NCBI GenBank assembly: GCA_025358055.1
Contig: JANYKV010000039.1
Coordinates: forward strand, 1 to 48,832
Length of the DNA: 48,832 bases
From: Gemmatimonadota bacterium
GTDB lineage: Bacteria > Gemmatimonadota > Gemmatimonadetes > Gemmatimonadales > GWC2-71-9
Direction: 5' to 3'
The notes below the pieces were generated by a model, which saw nothing but the letters and a program-made list of their open reading frames with translations, was not told the origin of the DNA and searched no databases. This document shows positions 41,215 to 48,832 of this stretch, piece after piece. Position 1 is the stretch's first letter. Each line of letters begins with the position of its first letter. The translations under genes and the position numbers were made by a program.

Positions 41215-41433
41215 CGCCAGTCCTCTTTGCTGGTTGGTGGAAACCGCCCCGAGAGAGGGCGATTCATGGGGGCGTAGCAAGATAGGTCGCGGATGGCGGA
41301 TTGGCACATCGGTCGCCTCGTTCGGCGGTCTGCTGGAACCCAATCGGAGCGTATGGTTTCGGAACTGGAGCGGACCCCCCATCTTATTCAGCCAAGCGTA
41401 CCGCGCGTCACTGCAACTGAAATCGGAATGGCC

Positions 41434-43575
41434 ATGAACTCCTCGCTCGCCCGAATTCTCGCCCCGCGATCCGTGGCCGTCATCGGCGCCTCGCGAACCC
41501 CACATACCATCGGGTATGAAATCGTGGCGGCCCTGGTGCGCAACGGGTTTACCGGGGCGGTCTATCCGGTGAACCCCAACGCCCACGCGATCCACTCCCT
41601 TCCGGCATACCCAGACATCGGATCGGTTCCGGAGCCGGTCGATCTCGCGGTAGTCGTGGTTCCGAAGCAGTCGGTGGACGAAGTCGTGGCCGGGTGCGCC
41701 GAGAAACAGGTGGGCGGGCTCGTGATCATTTCCTCGGGATTCCGCGAGATCGGCGGAGAGGGTGTCGAGCGGGAGCGCCGGTTGCTCGAATTCGTTCGAG
41801 CGCAGGGGATCCGAATGGTCGGGCCGAACTGCATGGGCGTGCTCAACGGACACCCCGACGTCTCGATGAACGCGACCTTCGCGCCGCACCTTCCACCGTT
41901 CGGACGCGCCGCGTTCGTGTCGCAATCGGGCGCGTTGGGATTGAGTGTGTTGGACTACGCGCGCGAGTATGGGATCGGCATTGGACAGTTCGTCTCCGTG
42001 GGCAACAAGGCGGACGTGTCCTCGAACGATCTGCTGGCGGCCTGGGAGGAGGATCCCGACATCGGCGTGATTCTCATGTACGTCGAAAACTTCGGGAACC
42101 CTCGCCGTTTTCTGGAAATCGCGTCGCGGATCACCCGAGTGAAGCCGATCATCGTGGTGAAGTCGGGCCGTTCCAAAGCGGGAGCGCAGGCCGCCAAATC
42201 GCATACCGGCGCCTTGGCCGCGAGCGATGTCGCAGTCGATGCGCTCTTGGCCCAAGCGGGGGTGCTCCGCGCCGGAACGGTTGAGGAGCTCTTCGATCTG
42301 GCGATGGCGTTTTCCGGCCAGCCGTACCCAAGATCGAGGCGCACAGCGGTGCTCACCAACGTGGGAGGACCGGGCATTCTCGCCGCGGACGCCATGGAGA
42401 CCTATGGCATGGAAGTACCGGAACTCGCGCCCGCCACGATCGCCAATCTCCAACAGTACTTCCCCGAGGAGGCCTCGGTTCGAAATCCGCTCGACATGAT
42501 CGCCTCCGCCACACCATCTGGTTACCGGGCGGCGCTCTCCGGTCTCCTCGCCGATCCCGGCATCGATTCCGCCGTGGCGATATTCGTCCCTCCGCTTGGG
42601 GTCCGGCAGGAGGACGTCACTGAAGCGATCGCGCGGGTCGCGGTAGAACATCCGACCAAGCCGGTGCTCGCCGTGCTGATGGGTCACGAAGGCCTTCCCC
42701 AAGGTCGAGCGGCACTCGCCGAGGCGAAGATCCCAGCATACATCTTTCCGGAAGCCGCGGCGCGCGCGCTCAACGCGATGTGTCGGGTGCGCGAATGGCA
42801 GGAGCGTCCGCGGACCCCGCCGGAATCGCTCGGCGTAGACCGAACCGCCGCCGCTCGTATCATCGCGCACGCACTGGACGCCGGACAAAACCGGCTCAAC
42901 GAGCTGGAGGCGTTGGAGTTATTGGGGGCGTATGGCATTCCGATTGCCCCGGCGCGGCTGGCGGTGACCCCAGAGGCGGCGGCGGCCGCCGCGGAGGGCC
43001 TGGGTTTTCCGGTGGTACTCAAGGTGATGGCGCCGGAGATCGTACACAAAACCGATGTGGGCGGAGTGATCGTGGGACTCGCCACGGCGACCGCCGTGCG
43101 CGCCGGCGCGGAGTCGCTGCTGGCCGAGGTGGCCAAGCGCGCCCCTACGGCAGCGATCACGGGGCTCCTGGTCCAGAAACAGGTGACCGGAGGGATCGAG
43201 ACGATTGTTGGGAGCAGCCGCGATCCCGCGTTTGGACCGCTCATAATGTTTGGATTGGGCGGAATATTCGTCGAGGTGCTCCGTGACGTCGTATTTCGGG
43301 TGGCGCCGATCGGGCGGACTGACGCGCGAGACATGATCCGCACCATCCGAGGCGCCGGGATGCTCGACGGCGTTCGCGGTGCCGCTGCGGCAAATCACAC
43401 CGCCCTGGAAAACGTTTTGATGCGACTGAGCCAACTGGCGTTCGATTTCGCCGAGATCCAGGAGATCGACCTCAACCCGGTGCTGGCTCGCCCGGCGGAC
43501 AGCGTCGCGATCGATGCCCGCGTCATCCTCTCCCCGCGACTGGAGGGCCGAACCCGGGTATCTTCGCCACAATGA
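41434..43575 (+). CDS. ADP-forming acyl/acetyl-CoA synthetase (alpha-beta fusion)
   Basis: A 713-residue protein combining both subunits of ADP-forming acetyl-CoA synthetase. The CoA-binding domain (about 1-130: LAPRSVAVIGASRTPHTIGY) and the two succinyl-CoA-ligase-like domains (with the phospho-His in KSHTGALAASD) form the alpha part. The beta part is an ATP-grasp domain (about 480-700: GAYGIPIAPARLAV, FPVVLKVMAPEIVHKTDVGG, MFGLGGIFVEVLRDVVFRVA). It makes acyl-CoA from acid plus ATP, or ATP from acyl-CoA. The longer Pat/acetyltransferase relatives carry an extra GNAT domain, absent here. I chose the ATG at 41434 after GGA; an ATG at 41428 is close by. Its end overlaps malic enzyme by ATGA. 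Confidence 0.95.
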   Translation: MNSSLARILAPRSVAVIGASRTPHTIGYEIVAALVRNGFTGAVYPVNPNAHAIHSLPAYPDIGSVPEPVDLAVVVVPKQSVDEVVAGCAEKQVGGLVIISSGFREIGGEGVERERRLLEFVRAQGIRMVGPNCMGVLNGHPDVSMNATFAPHLPPFGRAAFVSQSGALGLSVLDYAREYGIGIGQFVSVGNKADVSSNDLLAAWEEDPDIGVILMYVENFGNPRRFLEIASRITRVKPIIVVKSGRSKAGAQAAKSHTGALAASDVAVDALLAQAGVLRAGTVEELFDLAMAFSGQPYPRSRRTAVLTNVGGPGILAADAMETYGMEVPELAPATIANLQQYFPEEASVRNPLDMIASATPSGYRAALSGLLADPGIDSAVAIFVPPLGVRQEDVTEAIARVAVEHPTKPVLAVLMGHEGLPQGRAALAEAKIPAYIFPEAAARALNAMCRVREWQERPRTPPESLGVDRTAAARIIAHALDAGQNRLNELEALELLGAYGIPIAPARLAVTPEAAAAAAEGLGFPVVLKVMAPEIVHKTDVGGVIVGLATATAVRAGAESLLAEVAKRAPTAAITGLLVQKQVTGGIETIVGSSRDPAFGPLIMFGLGGIFVEVLRDVVFRVAPIGRTDARDMIRTIRGAGMLDGVRGAAAANHTALENVLMRLSQLAFDFAEIQEIDLNPVLARPADSVAIDARVILSPRLEGRTRVSSPQ

Positions 43576-45242
43576 CGTCCTCCTCTCCGCCGGGCGGCGA
43601 AGGTCGCGACCGCCGCAGATTGTTTGGCATTGATCTGCTCCACCACCCGCGCTACAACAAAGGCACGGCGTTCACCGAGGCGGAACGGGACGCGCTCGGA
43701 CTCCGCGGCCTGCTCCCGCCCCACGTCTTCTCGCTCGAGGAACAAGCGGCACGGAGCCTCCGCAACTTCAAGGCAAAACCGTCTCCGTTGGAGCAATACA
43801 TTTTTCTCACCGCGCTCCAAGACCGGAACGAGGTGTTGTTCTATCGCATCCTGGTCGACCATATCGCGGAGATGATGCCGATCATCTATACCCCAACCGT
43901 GGGAGAGGCCTGTCGAGAGTTTGGGCACATCTTTCGCCGACCGCGCGGGCTCTATGTATCAGCCACCGACCGCGGGCGGGTTCGATCCCTGCTCCGCAAT
44001 TGGCCCGAGAAGAAAGTGTCGGTCATCGTGGTGACGGACGGCGAGCGAATCCTCGGGCTCGGCGATCTCGGCGCGCTGGGTATGGGCATTCCGATCGGCA
44101 AGCTCTCGCTGTACACCGCGTGCGCCGGCATCGCCCCCTCCGAATGCCTGCCCGTCCTGATCGATGTCGGGACCGACACCGATGCGCTGCGCAACGATCC
44201 GCTTTACACCGGCCTGGTGCAACGGCGGGTGCGCGGGGCGGCGTATCGTGAGCTGCTGGACGAGTTCGTCGCCGCAGTGGAGGAGGTCTTTCCCGGCGCG
44301 TTGCTTCAGTTCGAGGATTTCGCGACCGAGAATGCGCTTGAGCTGCTCGACCGCTATCGCCATCGCCTCTGTACCTTCAACGACGACATTCAGGGCACCG
44401 CGGCCGTCACGCTGGCCGGCCTTTTCTCGGCGTGTCGGCTCACCGGAGCGCCTTTCGAAACCCAGCGCATCCTGTTCTACGGAGCCGGCGCGGCGGCGAC
44501 CGGGATCGCCGATCTCCTCACCACGGCCCTGGTGCGATCCGGCCTCTCGCCGGCCGAAGCGCGCCGGAGGTGCTGGTTCTTCGACTCCCGCGGTCTCGTG
44601 GTCGCGAGTCGGTCCGGACTGGCGCCACACAAGCTGCGCTATGCGCACGAGCATCCACCGGCCGACGATCTCTTGAGCGCGGTCGGCACCCTTCGTCCCA
44701 CAGCCATGTTGGGGGTCTCGGCTCAGCCGCAGGCGTTTACTCAGCCAGTCCTGGCAAAGCTCGCCGAGAGCAACCCGCGCCCCATCGTCTTCGCGCTGTC
44801 GAATCCGACGTCCAAAGCTGAATGCACGGCCGAGCAGGCGTATCGCTGGACCGGTGGGCGCGCGATCTTCGCCAGCGGAAGTCCCTCGGCCGCCGTGGAA
44901 TGGGAGGGCATCCGCTTCGTGCCGGGGCAAGGCAACAATGCCTACATCTTTCCGGGGCTGGGCTTAGGCCTCGTGGTCGCGGGGGCGACCCGAGTCAGTG
45001 ACGGGATGTTTTACGCGGCGGCGGAAACGCTCGCCGGCTTGGTGTCGGAGGACTCGCTCCGCCAGGGATCCGTCTATCCTCCGCTCGATTCGATCCGGTC
45101 GGTCTCCGCGAACATTGCGGTAGCGGTAGCCCGAGTGGCGGCGGCGGAGGGTCTCGCCACAACGATTCTCCCAGACGACCTCGGCCGCTATGTCCGGTCG
45201 CGGATGTACGAGCCGACCTATCAGGCCTTTGTTCCAGGGTAG
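43572..45242 (+). CDS. maeA: NAD-dependent malic enzyme
   Basis: A 556-residue malic enzyme that oxidises malate to pyruvate and CO2. The N-domain has EVLFYRILVDHIAEMMPIIY ahead of TPTVGEACREFGHIF, with the catalytic Tyr in the YTPTVG motif. The metal site includes LLQFEDFATENALELL and CTFNDDIQGTAAVT (the FNDDIQGT motif). The nucleotide domain has FYGAGAAATGIADLL. The length is that of the large, NAD-linked SfcA/MaeA type rather than the 430- or 760-residue bacterial forms. The ATGA overlap with the acyl-CoA synthetase suggests that pyruvate and acetyl-CoA/ATP metabolism are regulated together. Its last 22 bases overlap the end of the converging ligD. Confidence 0.96.
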   Translation: MTSSSPPGGEGRDRRRLFGIDLLHHPRYNKGTAFTEAERDALGLRGLLPPHVFSLEEQAARSLRNFKAKPSPLEQYIFLTALQDRNEVLFYRILVDHIAEMMPIIYTPTVGEACREFGHIFRRPRGLYVSATDRGRVRSLLRNWPEKKVSVIVVTDGERILGLGDLGALGMGIPIGKLSLYTACAGIAPSECLPVLIDVGTDTDALRNDPLYTGLVQRRVRGAAYRELLDEFVAAVEEVFPGALLQFEDFATENALELLDRYRHRLCTFNDDIQGTAAVTLAGLFSACRLTGAPFETQRILFYGAGAAATGIADLLTTALVRSGLSPAEARRRCWFFDSRGLVVASRSGLAPHKLRYAHEHPPADDLLSAVGTLRPTAMLGVSAQPQAFTQPVLAKLAESNPRPIVFALSNPTSKAECTAEQAYRWTGGRAIFASGSPSAAVEWEGIRFVPGQGNNAYIFPGLGLGLVVAGATRVSDGMFYAAAETLAGLVSEDSLRQGSVYPPLDSIRSVSANIAVAVARVAAAEGLATTILPDDLGRYVRSRMYEPTYQAFVPG

Positions 45243-47845
45243 TCTCTCACGCCCCCTCCGGTGGTCGCAAAACGCTCTCCAAGATCGCTCAACACCTTCA
45301 CGAAATCCGGTTTCAATTCGAGCACGGCACGGCATGGATCCGTCCCGAGCGCTTCCATCCGCCCGCGAGCATTCAGGATGGTGAACCGCTTCGGGTCGAG
45401 GTGTTCATTGACGTCATCCCAGACTAACGGCATGGAGACGGTGGCTCCCGGCAGTGGTCGCACGCTGAACGGGGCGACGATCAGCTGGCCGTGCCGGTTT
45501 TGGAGGTAGTCGAGATACACTTTGTCGCCGCGCTTGGTGACATGCCGTGTGATGGTCGCAATGTCGCTGTGCTCCTTGATGACGATCCGAGACAGCAGTT
45601 CTCCCAGGGTGCGCGATTGCTCGTAGGTGCATTGCCGGCCAAGCGGAATCAGAATATGGAGCCCCGTTTTACCGGTGGTCTTCACGAAGTTCGGGAGCCG
45701 AACCTCCTCACAGAGGCGGTGCATAGCCAGCGCCAAGGTGATGACATCCGAGAAGGAAGCTTCCTTCGGATCGAGGTCGATGACACACCAATCGGGCTGC
45801 TCGAGGGTTCCCACCCGGCTTGCCCAGACATGAAGGGGGATCGACCCGAGATTGGCGATATAGACAAGCGCGTCTACGTCATCGCAAACGAAATAGTGAA
45901 TTTCGCGCTGGGTGTCTTCGCTCCAAATGGCAACTCTCCGGATCCAGGCGGGGGCAAAGTCCGGCGCGTCCTTCTGGTAGAATTGCTTGCCGTGAATGCC
46001 GTCTGGGAATCGCGTCATCACGACGGGTCTGCCCTTGAGGTACGGCAGGATCCACGGGGCGATCTCTCGGTAGTAGCCGATGAGATCGCCTTTGTTCAAC
46101 CCGTCTTCGGGCCAGAATACTTTCTTGAGGTTGGTAAGCTGGACCGTGCGGGATTCGGGCGTTGCGGCGGCCGCCTCTTCGACCGGATCGTCGGCGGGAA
46201 CGGTCTGGTTGCCGGCCCGAGTGCATTCGTGGAGCGACTTATCGTCCCGAAGCCGGAGGTAGACGGGGTGGCGGAGCAGGCCATCGGGGGTCCACTCTCG
46301 GAAGCGAACCTCGCACACCAAAGTCGGTTCGACCCAGGTCGTGGTCTTGGTGTCCGGGATGCGGCTCACGGGCTCGGCGGTTCCGGCCCGACCCGGCCCG
46401 AGTGGAATGGGGCCCTTACAGGACGGGGTTGAGCGCGCATGCGGTTCCAAGAGCCCGCGAAGCTCCTTTAACTGTTTTTCAGTGAACCCCGTTCCGGCCC
46501 GGCCCGCGTAGACCAAGTCGCCGTCGAGATAGTCCGCCAGCTGCAGCGCGCCCATGCCGGCCCGGGACCCTTTCGGCGCCGTGAAGCCCACGATGGCAAA
46601 ATCCGCGGTTTGCTCGCCTTTGATCTTGAGCCATTGAGAACTCCGCCCTGCTTGGTACGAGGCGTCGCTCTTTTTGGCGACGATCCCTTCGAGGCCCATC
46701 GCGGTGACCCGCTCGAGAAAAGCGACTCCCTCTTTGTCCACATGATCCAAGTAGCGCACCGGACCCAGTGGTGGGAGAACCCGGCGGAGTAACGCCTTCC
46801 GTTCGCCGAGCGGCAGCGGTCGGACGTCGAAATCCTCGAGGGCAAGCAGATCGAAGGCGAAATACGTCGCGGGGAACTCGATCGAGGCGCGGCGGATGTC
46901 GGTCGGCCGGGTCAGGCGACCTCGTTTCTGGAGGCCGGAAAAACTCGGCTTCCCCGCACCATCCAAAACGACGACTTCTCCATCCAGGATGACATTTTCG
47001 AACGGAAGGGCTTGCATCGCTCGTTCGATCTCGGGAAAGACTTTAGTGTAGTCGCCGCCGTTTCTGGTGTAGAGACGGACCTCCCCATGTTGCCGGCAAG
47101 CGAGGAGCCGGTACCCGTCCATTTTGAGTTCGAACAGCCATCCGGCCTTGGTGAATGCCTCCTCTCGCGGTTCCGCCAACATCACGTCCACGCTCTCGGG
47201 ATTGACCCATTTGCGCGGCGCCTCGAGTCGTTCCAATTCGGCGCGGAGCAAGCCGACGGGGGTGTGCCCGGCTTTCACCTGCTCCACAGTGAGCCCGGAG
47301 AGGACCGACTCTTCGGGAAAGACGTGCCCGTCTTCTTTCTTGACCCAGGCATCTCGCTCCTTGATCAGGAGCCACTCCTTTTTTTCCTTTTTGATCTTTA
47401 CGAGCGTCCATTTGCCCCGCAGCTTGTACCCCTTCAGCTCGAATAAAAGCTTGCCCTTTCGGAGTCCTTCCCCCGGGTCCTCGAGTGGCACCCACTCCCC
47501 CCGATCCCACACAATGACGCCCCCGGCGCCATAGTTGCCATCGGGAATGACTCCTTCGAAATCGCCGTATTCCAGAGGGTGGTCCTCGACAAATACCGCC
47601 AGCCGCTTGTCGGCCGGGTCGTACGAGGGCCCGCGGGGGACCGCCCAGGACTTGAGGACGCCATCCATCTCGAGCCGCAGGTCGAAATGAAGGTTGCGCG
47701 CGGCATGTTTGTGGACCACAAAGAGACGGCCCGGACCCTGAACTCCGCCGCCGAACGGCTCTGGGGTGCGGTCCGCCGATCGCTTGGCACGGTAGGCCCC
47801 TAGGTTGTCGGGGGTGTCGGCCGGTTCGTTACTTGCGGACATCAT
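45221..47845 (-). CDS. ligD: Multidomain DNA ligase D (PE-Lig-Pol)
   Basis: An 874-residue non-homologous end-joining enzyme with three parts in the order phosphoesterase, ligase, polymerase. PE (about 30-190): HKHAARNLHFDLRLEMDG (His47, His53, Asp55, Arg57) and EDHPLEYGDFEGV. Ligase (about 215-520): ELKMDGYR with the AMP-accepting Lys241, then GEVVVLDGAGKPSFSGLQ and EGIVAKKSD, with the OB fold after it. Pol/primase (about 585-870): VMTRFPDGIHGKQFYQKDAP, IDLDPKEASFSDV and FVKTTGKTGLHILIPLG. It repairs double-strand breaks with Ku, whose gene starts 62 bases away and faces the opposite direction. An ATG three bases later is an alternative start. Confidence 0.97.
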   Translation of the reverse strand: MMSASNEPADTPDNLGAYRAKRSADRTPEPFGGGVQGPGRLFVVHKHAARNLHFDLRLEMDGVLKSWAVPRGPSYDPADKRLAVFVEDHPLEYGDFEGVIPDGNYGAGGVIVWDRGEWVPLEDPGEGLRKGKLLFELKGYKLRGKWTLVKIKKEKKEWLLIKERDAWVKKEDGHVFPEESVLSGLTVEQVKAGHTPVGLLRAELERLEAPRKWVNPESVDVMLAEPREEAFTKAGWLFELKMDGYRLLACRQHGEVRLYTRNGGDYTKVFPEIERAMQALPFENVILDGEVVVLDGAGKPSFSGLQKRGRLTRPTDIRRASIEFPATYFAFDLLALEDFDVRPLPLGERKALLRRVLPPLGPVRYLDHVDKEGVAFLERVTAMGLEGIVAKKSDASYQAGRSSQWLKIKGEQTADFAIVGFTAPKGSRAGMGALQLADYLDGDLVYAGRAGTGFTEKQLKELRGLLEPHARSTPSCKGPIPLGPGRAGTAEPVSRIPDTKTTTWVEPTLVCEVRFREWTPDGLLRHPVYLRLRDDKSLHECTRAGNQTVPADDPVEEAAAATPESRTVQLTNLKKVFWPEDGLNKGDLIGYYREIAPWILPYLKGRPVVMTRFPDGIHGKQFYQKDAPDFAPAWIRRVAIWSEDTQREIHYFVCDDVDALVYIANLGSIPLHVWASRVGTLEQPDWCVIDLDPKEASFSDVITLALAMHRLCEEVRLPNFVKTTGKTGLHILIPLGRQCTYEQSRTLGELLSRIVIKEHSDIATITRHVTKRGDKVYLDYLQNRHGQLIVAPFSVRPLPGATVSMPLVWDDVNEHLDPKRFTILNARGRMEALGTDPCRAVLELKPDFVKVLSDLGERFATTGGGVRDYPGTKA

Positions 47846-47866
47846 CCCCTCGTCTTAGCGTGAAGG

Positions 47867-47900
47867 AGTCCCCAGGTCTCTTGTCCCCAGTCCCCAGGTC
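47867..47900. repeat. 12-bp direct repeat in the ligD-ku gap
   Basis: AGTCCCCAGGTC occurs at 47867-47878 and 47889-47900, with an incomplete third copy (GTCCCCAG) at 47883-47890 between them. The two full copies start 22 bases apart, about two helical turns, and fill most of the 62-base gap that must hold both divergent promoters. They could be a regulator site or remnants of a local duplication. Confidence 0.6.
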
Positions 47901-47907
47901 ACTTCCT

Positions 47908-48762
47908 ATGCCCGCACGCTCCATTGGCACCGCGACGATCTCGTTCGGCCTGGTTTCCGTCCCGGTGCATATCTACTCGTCGGCCGAGTCGACCGCGGCT
48001 GTTTCGTTCAACATGCTGCACAAGGCGTGCGGGACGAGGCTCAAACAACAATACACCTGCCCAAAAGACAATGAGATTGTGGGGCGGGACAACATGGCGA
48101 AAGGCTACGAGTTCGCCAAGGATCAATATGTTCGTTTTACTCCGGAGGAGCTCAAGGCGCTGGAGGAAAAAGCCACGAATACGATTGATATCGCTGAATT
48201 CGTGCCCCTGACACAGGTGGACCGGATTTATCTCGAGAAGGTGTACTTCGTCGGGCCGGACAAAGGTGGGGACCGGGCGTACCGACTCCTGGCCGAGGCG
48301 CTCAAGGAGACGGGCAAGGCGGCGCTCGGCCAGTACGCGGCCCGAGGCCAGCAGCATCTGGTGCTGCTCCGCCCCATGGGCGACGTGCTGGTGATGGAGC
48401 AGCTGCACTACGTCGACGAACTCAAGTCTGCGAGCGAAGTACCTATCGGCACCGGGGACATCAAGCCGGCGGAACTTGCGCTGGCCAAACAGCTGATCGA
48501 GCAGGCGGCGAGTGACTCGTTCGAGCCCAAGAAATACCATGATCAAGTGCGGGAGCGGGTGCTGCAAGCCATCCAACAAAAGGTGGATGGGCAGGAGATC
48601 ACGGGCGAGCCTGCGCAAGAAACCGGAGCCAAGATTCTCGACTTGATGGAGGCGTTGAAGGCGAGCATAGCAAAAGGCGCGGCCAAGGAATCGGCGGATG
48701 CGGCCGAAGCCGCAGCGGCACAAACGAAGGCGGGGAAATCACGGGGGCGAAAAGCCTCATAG
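47908..48762 (+). CDS. ku: Ku protein (bacterial non-homologous end joining)
   Basis: A 284-residue bacterial Ku, which forms a ring on broken DNA ends and recruits LigD. The start MPARSIGTATISFGLVSVPV is highly typical, as are FNMLHKACGTRLKQQYTCPK, KGYEFAKDQYVRFTPEELKA and VYFVGPDKGG. The core ends near residue 255; the tail is rich in Ala, Lys, Gly and Arg (AKGAAKESADAAEAAAAQTK), a basic extension that in other Ku proteins helps bind or thread DNA. The ATG at 47908 directly follows the repeated gap described at 47867. It is head to head with ligD. Confidence 0.97.
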   Translation: MPARSIGTATISFGLVSVPVHIYSSAESTAAVSFNMLHKACGTRLKQQYTCPKDNEIVGRDNMAKGYEFAKDQYVRFTPEELKALEEKATNTIDIAEFVPLTQVDRIYLEKVYFVGPDKGGDRAYRLLAEALKETGKAALGQYAARGQQHLVLLRPMGDVLVMEQLHYVDELKSASEVPIGTGDIKPAELALAKQLIEQAASDSFEPKKYHDQVRERVLQAIQQKVDGQEITGEPAQETGAKILDLMEALKASIAKGAAKESADAAEAAAAQTKAGKSRGRKAS

Positions 48763-48777
48763 TCGGCCGGCCGGCAC

Positions 48778-48831
48778 TCACATCTGCGGCTCCGGCCCCA
48801 ATCCCATTTCGTCCAAAAACCGATGCCCACC
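48778..48831 (-). CDS. 3' end of a gene cut by the window edge
   Basis: The last bases read on the minus strand give GGHRFLDEMGLGPEPQM and a TGA at 48780-48778, converging on ku. This looks like a real, well-composed C-terminus, but only 17 residues are visible and no family can be assigned. It could equally be a chance open frame; sequence to the right would settle it. Confidence 0.3.
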   Translation of the reverse strand, partial: GGHRFLDEMGLGPEPQM

Positions 48832-48832
48832 G

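Noticed and set aside
40933-42888. A 651-residue frame ending in the GNAT protein.
   Set aside because: All but the last 93 residues lie antisense to the acyl-CoA synthetase gene and have no domain; the ribosome site is at 41214.
1-48832. Search for tRNA or rRNA genes, CRISPR arrays, insertion-sequence ends and phage genes.
   Set aside because: Nothing with the required repeats, cloverleaf motifs or transposase-like products was seen.

Overview
The window is a gene-dense, high-GC piece of bacterial chromosome with about 40 protein genes. Most of them sit in runs whose stop and start codons overlap (ATGA or GTGA). I see no rRNA, tRNA, CRISPR array, phage, transposase or plasmid function. The gene mix is a carboxypeptidase-regulatory-like TonB receptor, several secreted metallopeptidases, a DinB-like secreted protein, a transmembrane Ser/Thr kinase, a two-gene LigD/Ku end-joining system and an ADP-forming acyl-CoA synthetase. 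That suggests a soil-type Gram-negative heterotroph, most likely Gemmatimonadota, with Acidobacteriota as the alternative. This placement is inference from gene content; there is no marker gene in the window.

Layout. 1-3005 (minus): secreted DinB-like protein, secreted M24 peptidase, an orphan protein resembling the flagellar rod C-terminal domain, and an unknown charged protein, closed by a strong terminator at the left edge. 3128-8641 (minus): a compact operon of a GcvT-like folate enzyme, two CrtI-like FAD oxidoreductases and a Rieske oxygenase alpha subunit. It looks like an uncharacterised oxidative demethylation pathway. 8833-13340: CPBP membrane protease, NlpC/P60 hydrolase and a TonB-dependent receptor. 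13749-18017 (plus): anchored TPR-like protein overlapping a Ser/Thr kinase, then a fused formiminotransferase-cyclodeaminase. 18034-22829: SDR, LOG-family protein, coiled-coil lipoprotein with a 17-bp stem terminator, and a Tat-exported amidase. 22826-26903: NRAMP-related transporter with non-canonical metal motifs, DUF1707/LiaF-like protein, class A beta-lactamase-like hydrolase, a small basic protein and an SDR.

27050-37242 (minus) is a long run. It holds an M28-like peptidase with an altered active site, an oligopeptide-binding lipoprotein joined in frame to a DppB-type permease, a DppC-type permease, a VTT membrane protein, a secreted repeat protein, a secreted M28 aminopeptidase and an MFS transporter. 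Its theme is peptide capture, breakdown and uptake. No ABC ATPase is present. The join between binding protein and permease falls on a nine-C run where loss of one C would restore two normal genes.

37418-48831: a frameshifted alpha/beta hydrolase, a PNPOx-like protein, a GYF_2-like membrane protein, a VOC protein, a Trp/Arg-rich secreted protein, a GNAT protein, an ADP-forming acyl-CoA synthetase overlapping malic enzyme, and divergent ligD and ku. The end of one more gene is cut by the right edge.

The points most worth checking are the poly-C junction, the Rieske/GcvT/CrtI operon, the orphan FlgC-like protein and the non-canonical NRAMP homologue.
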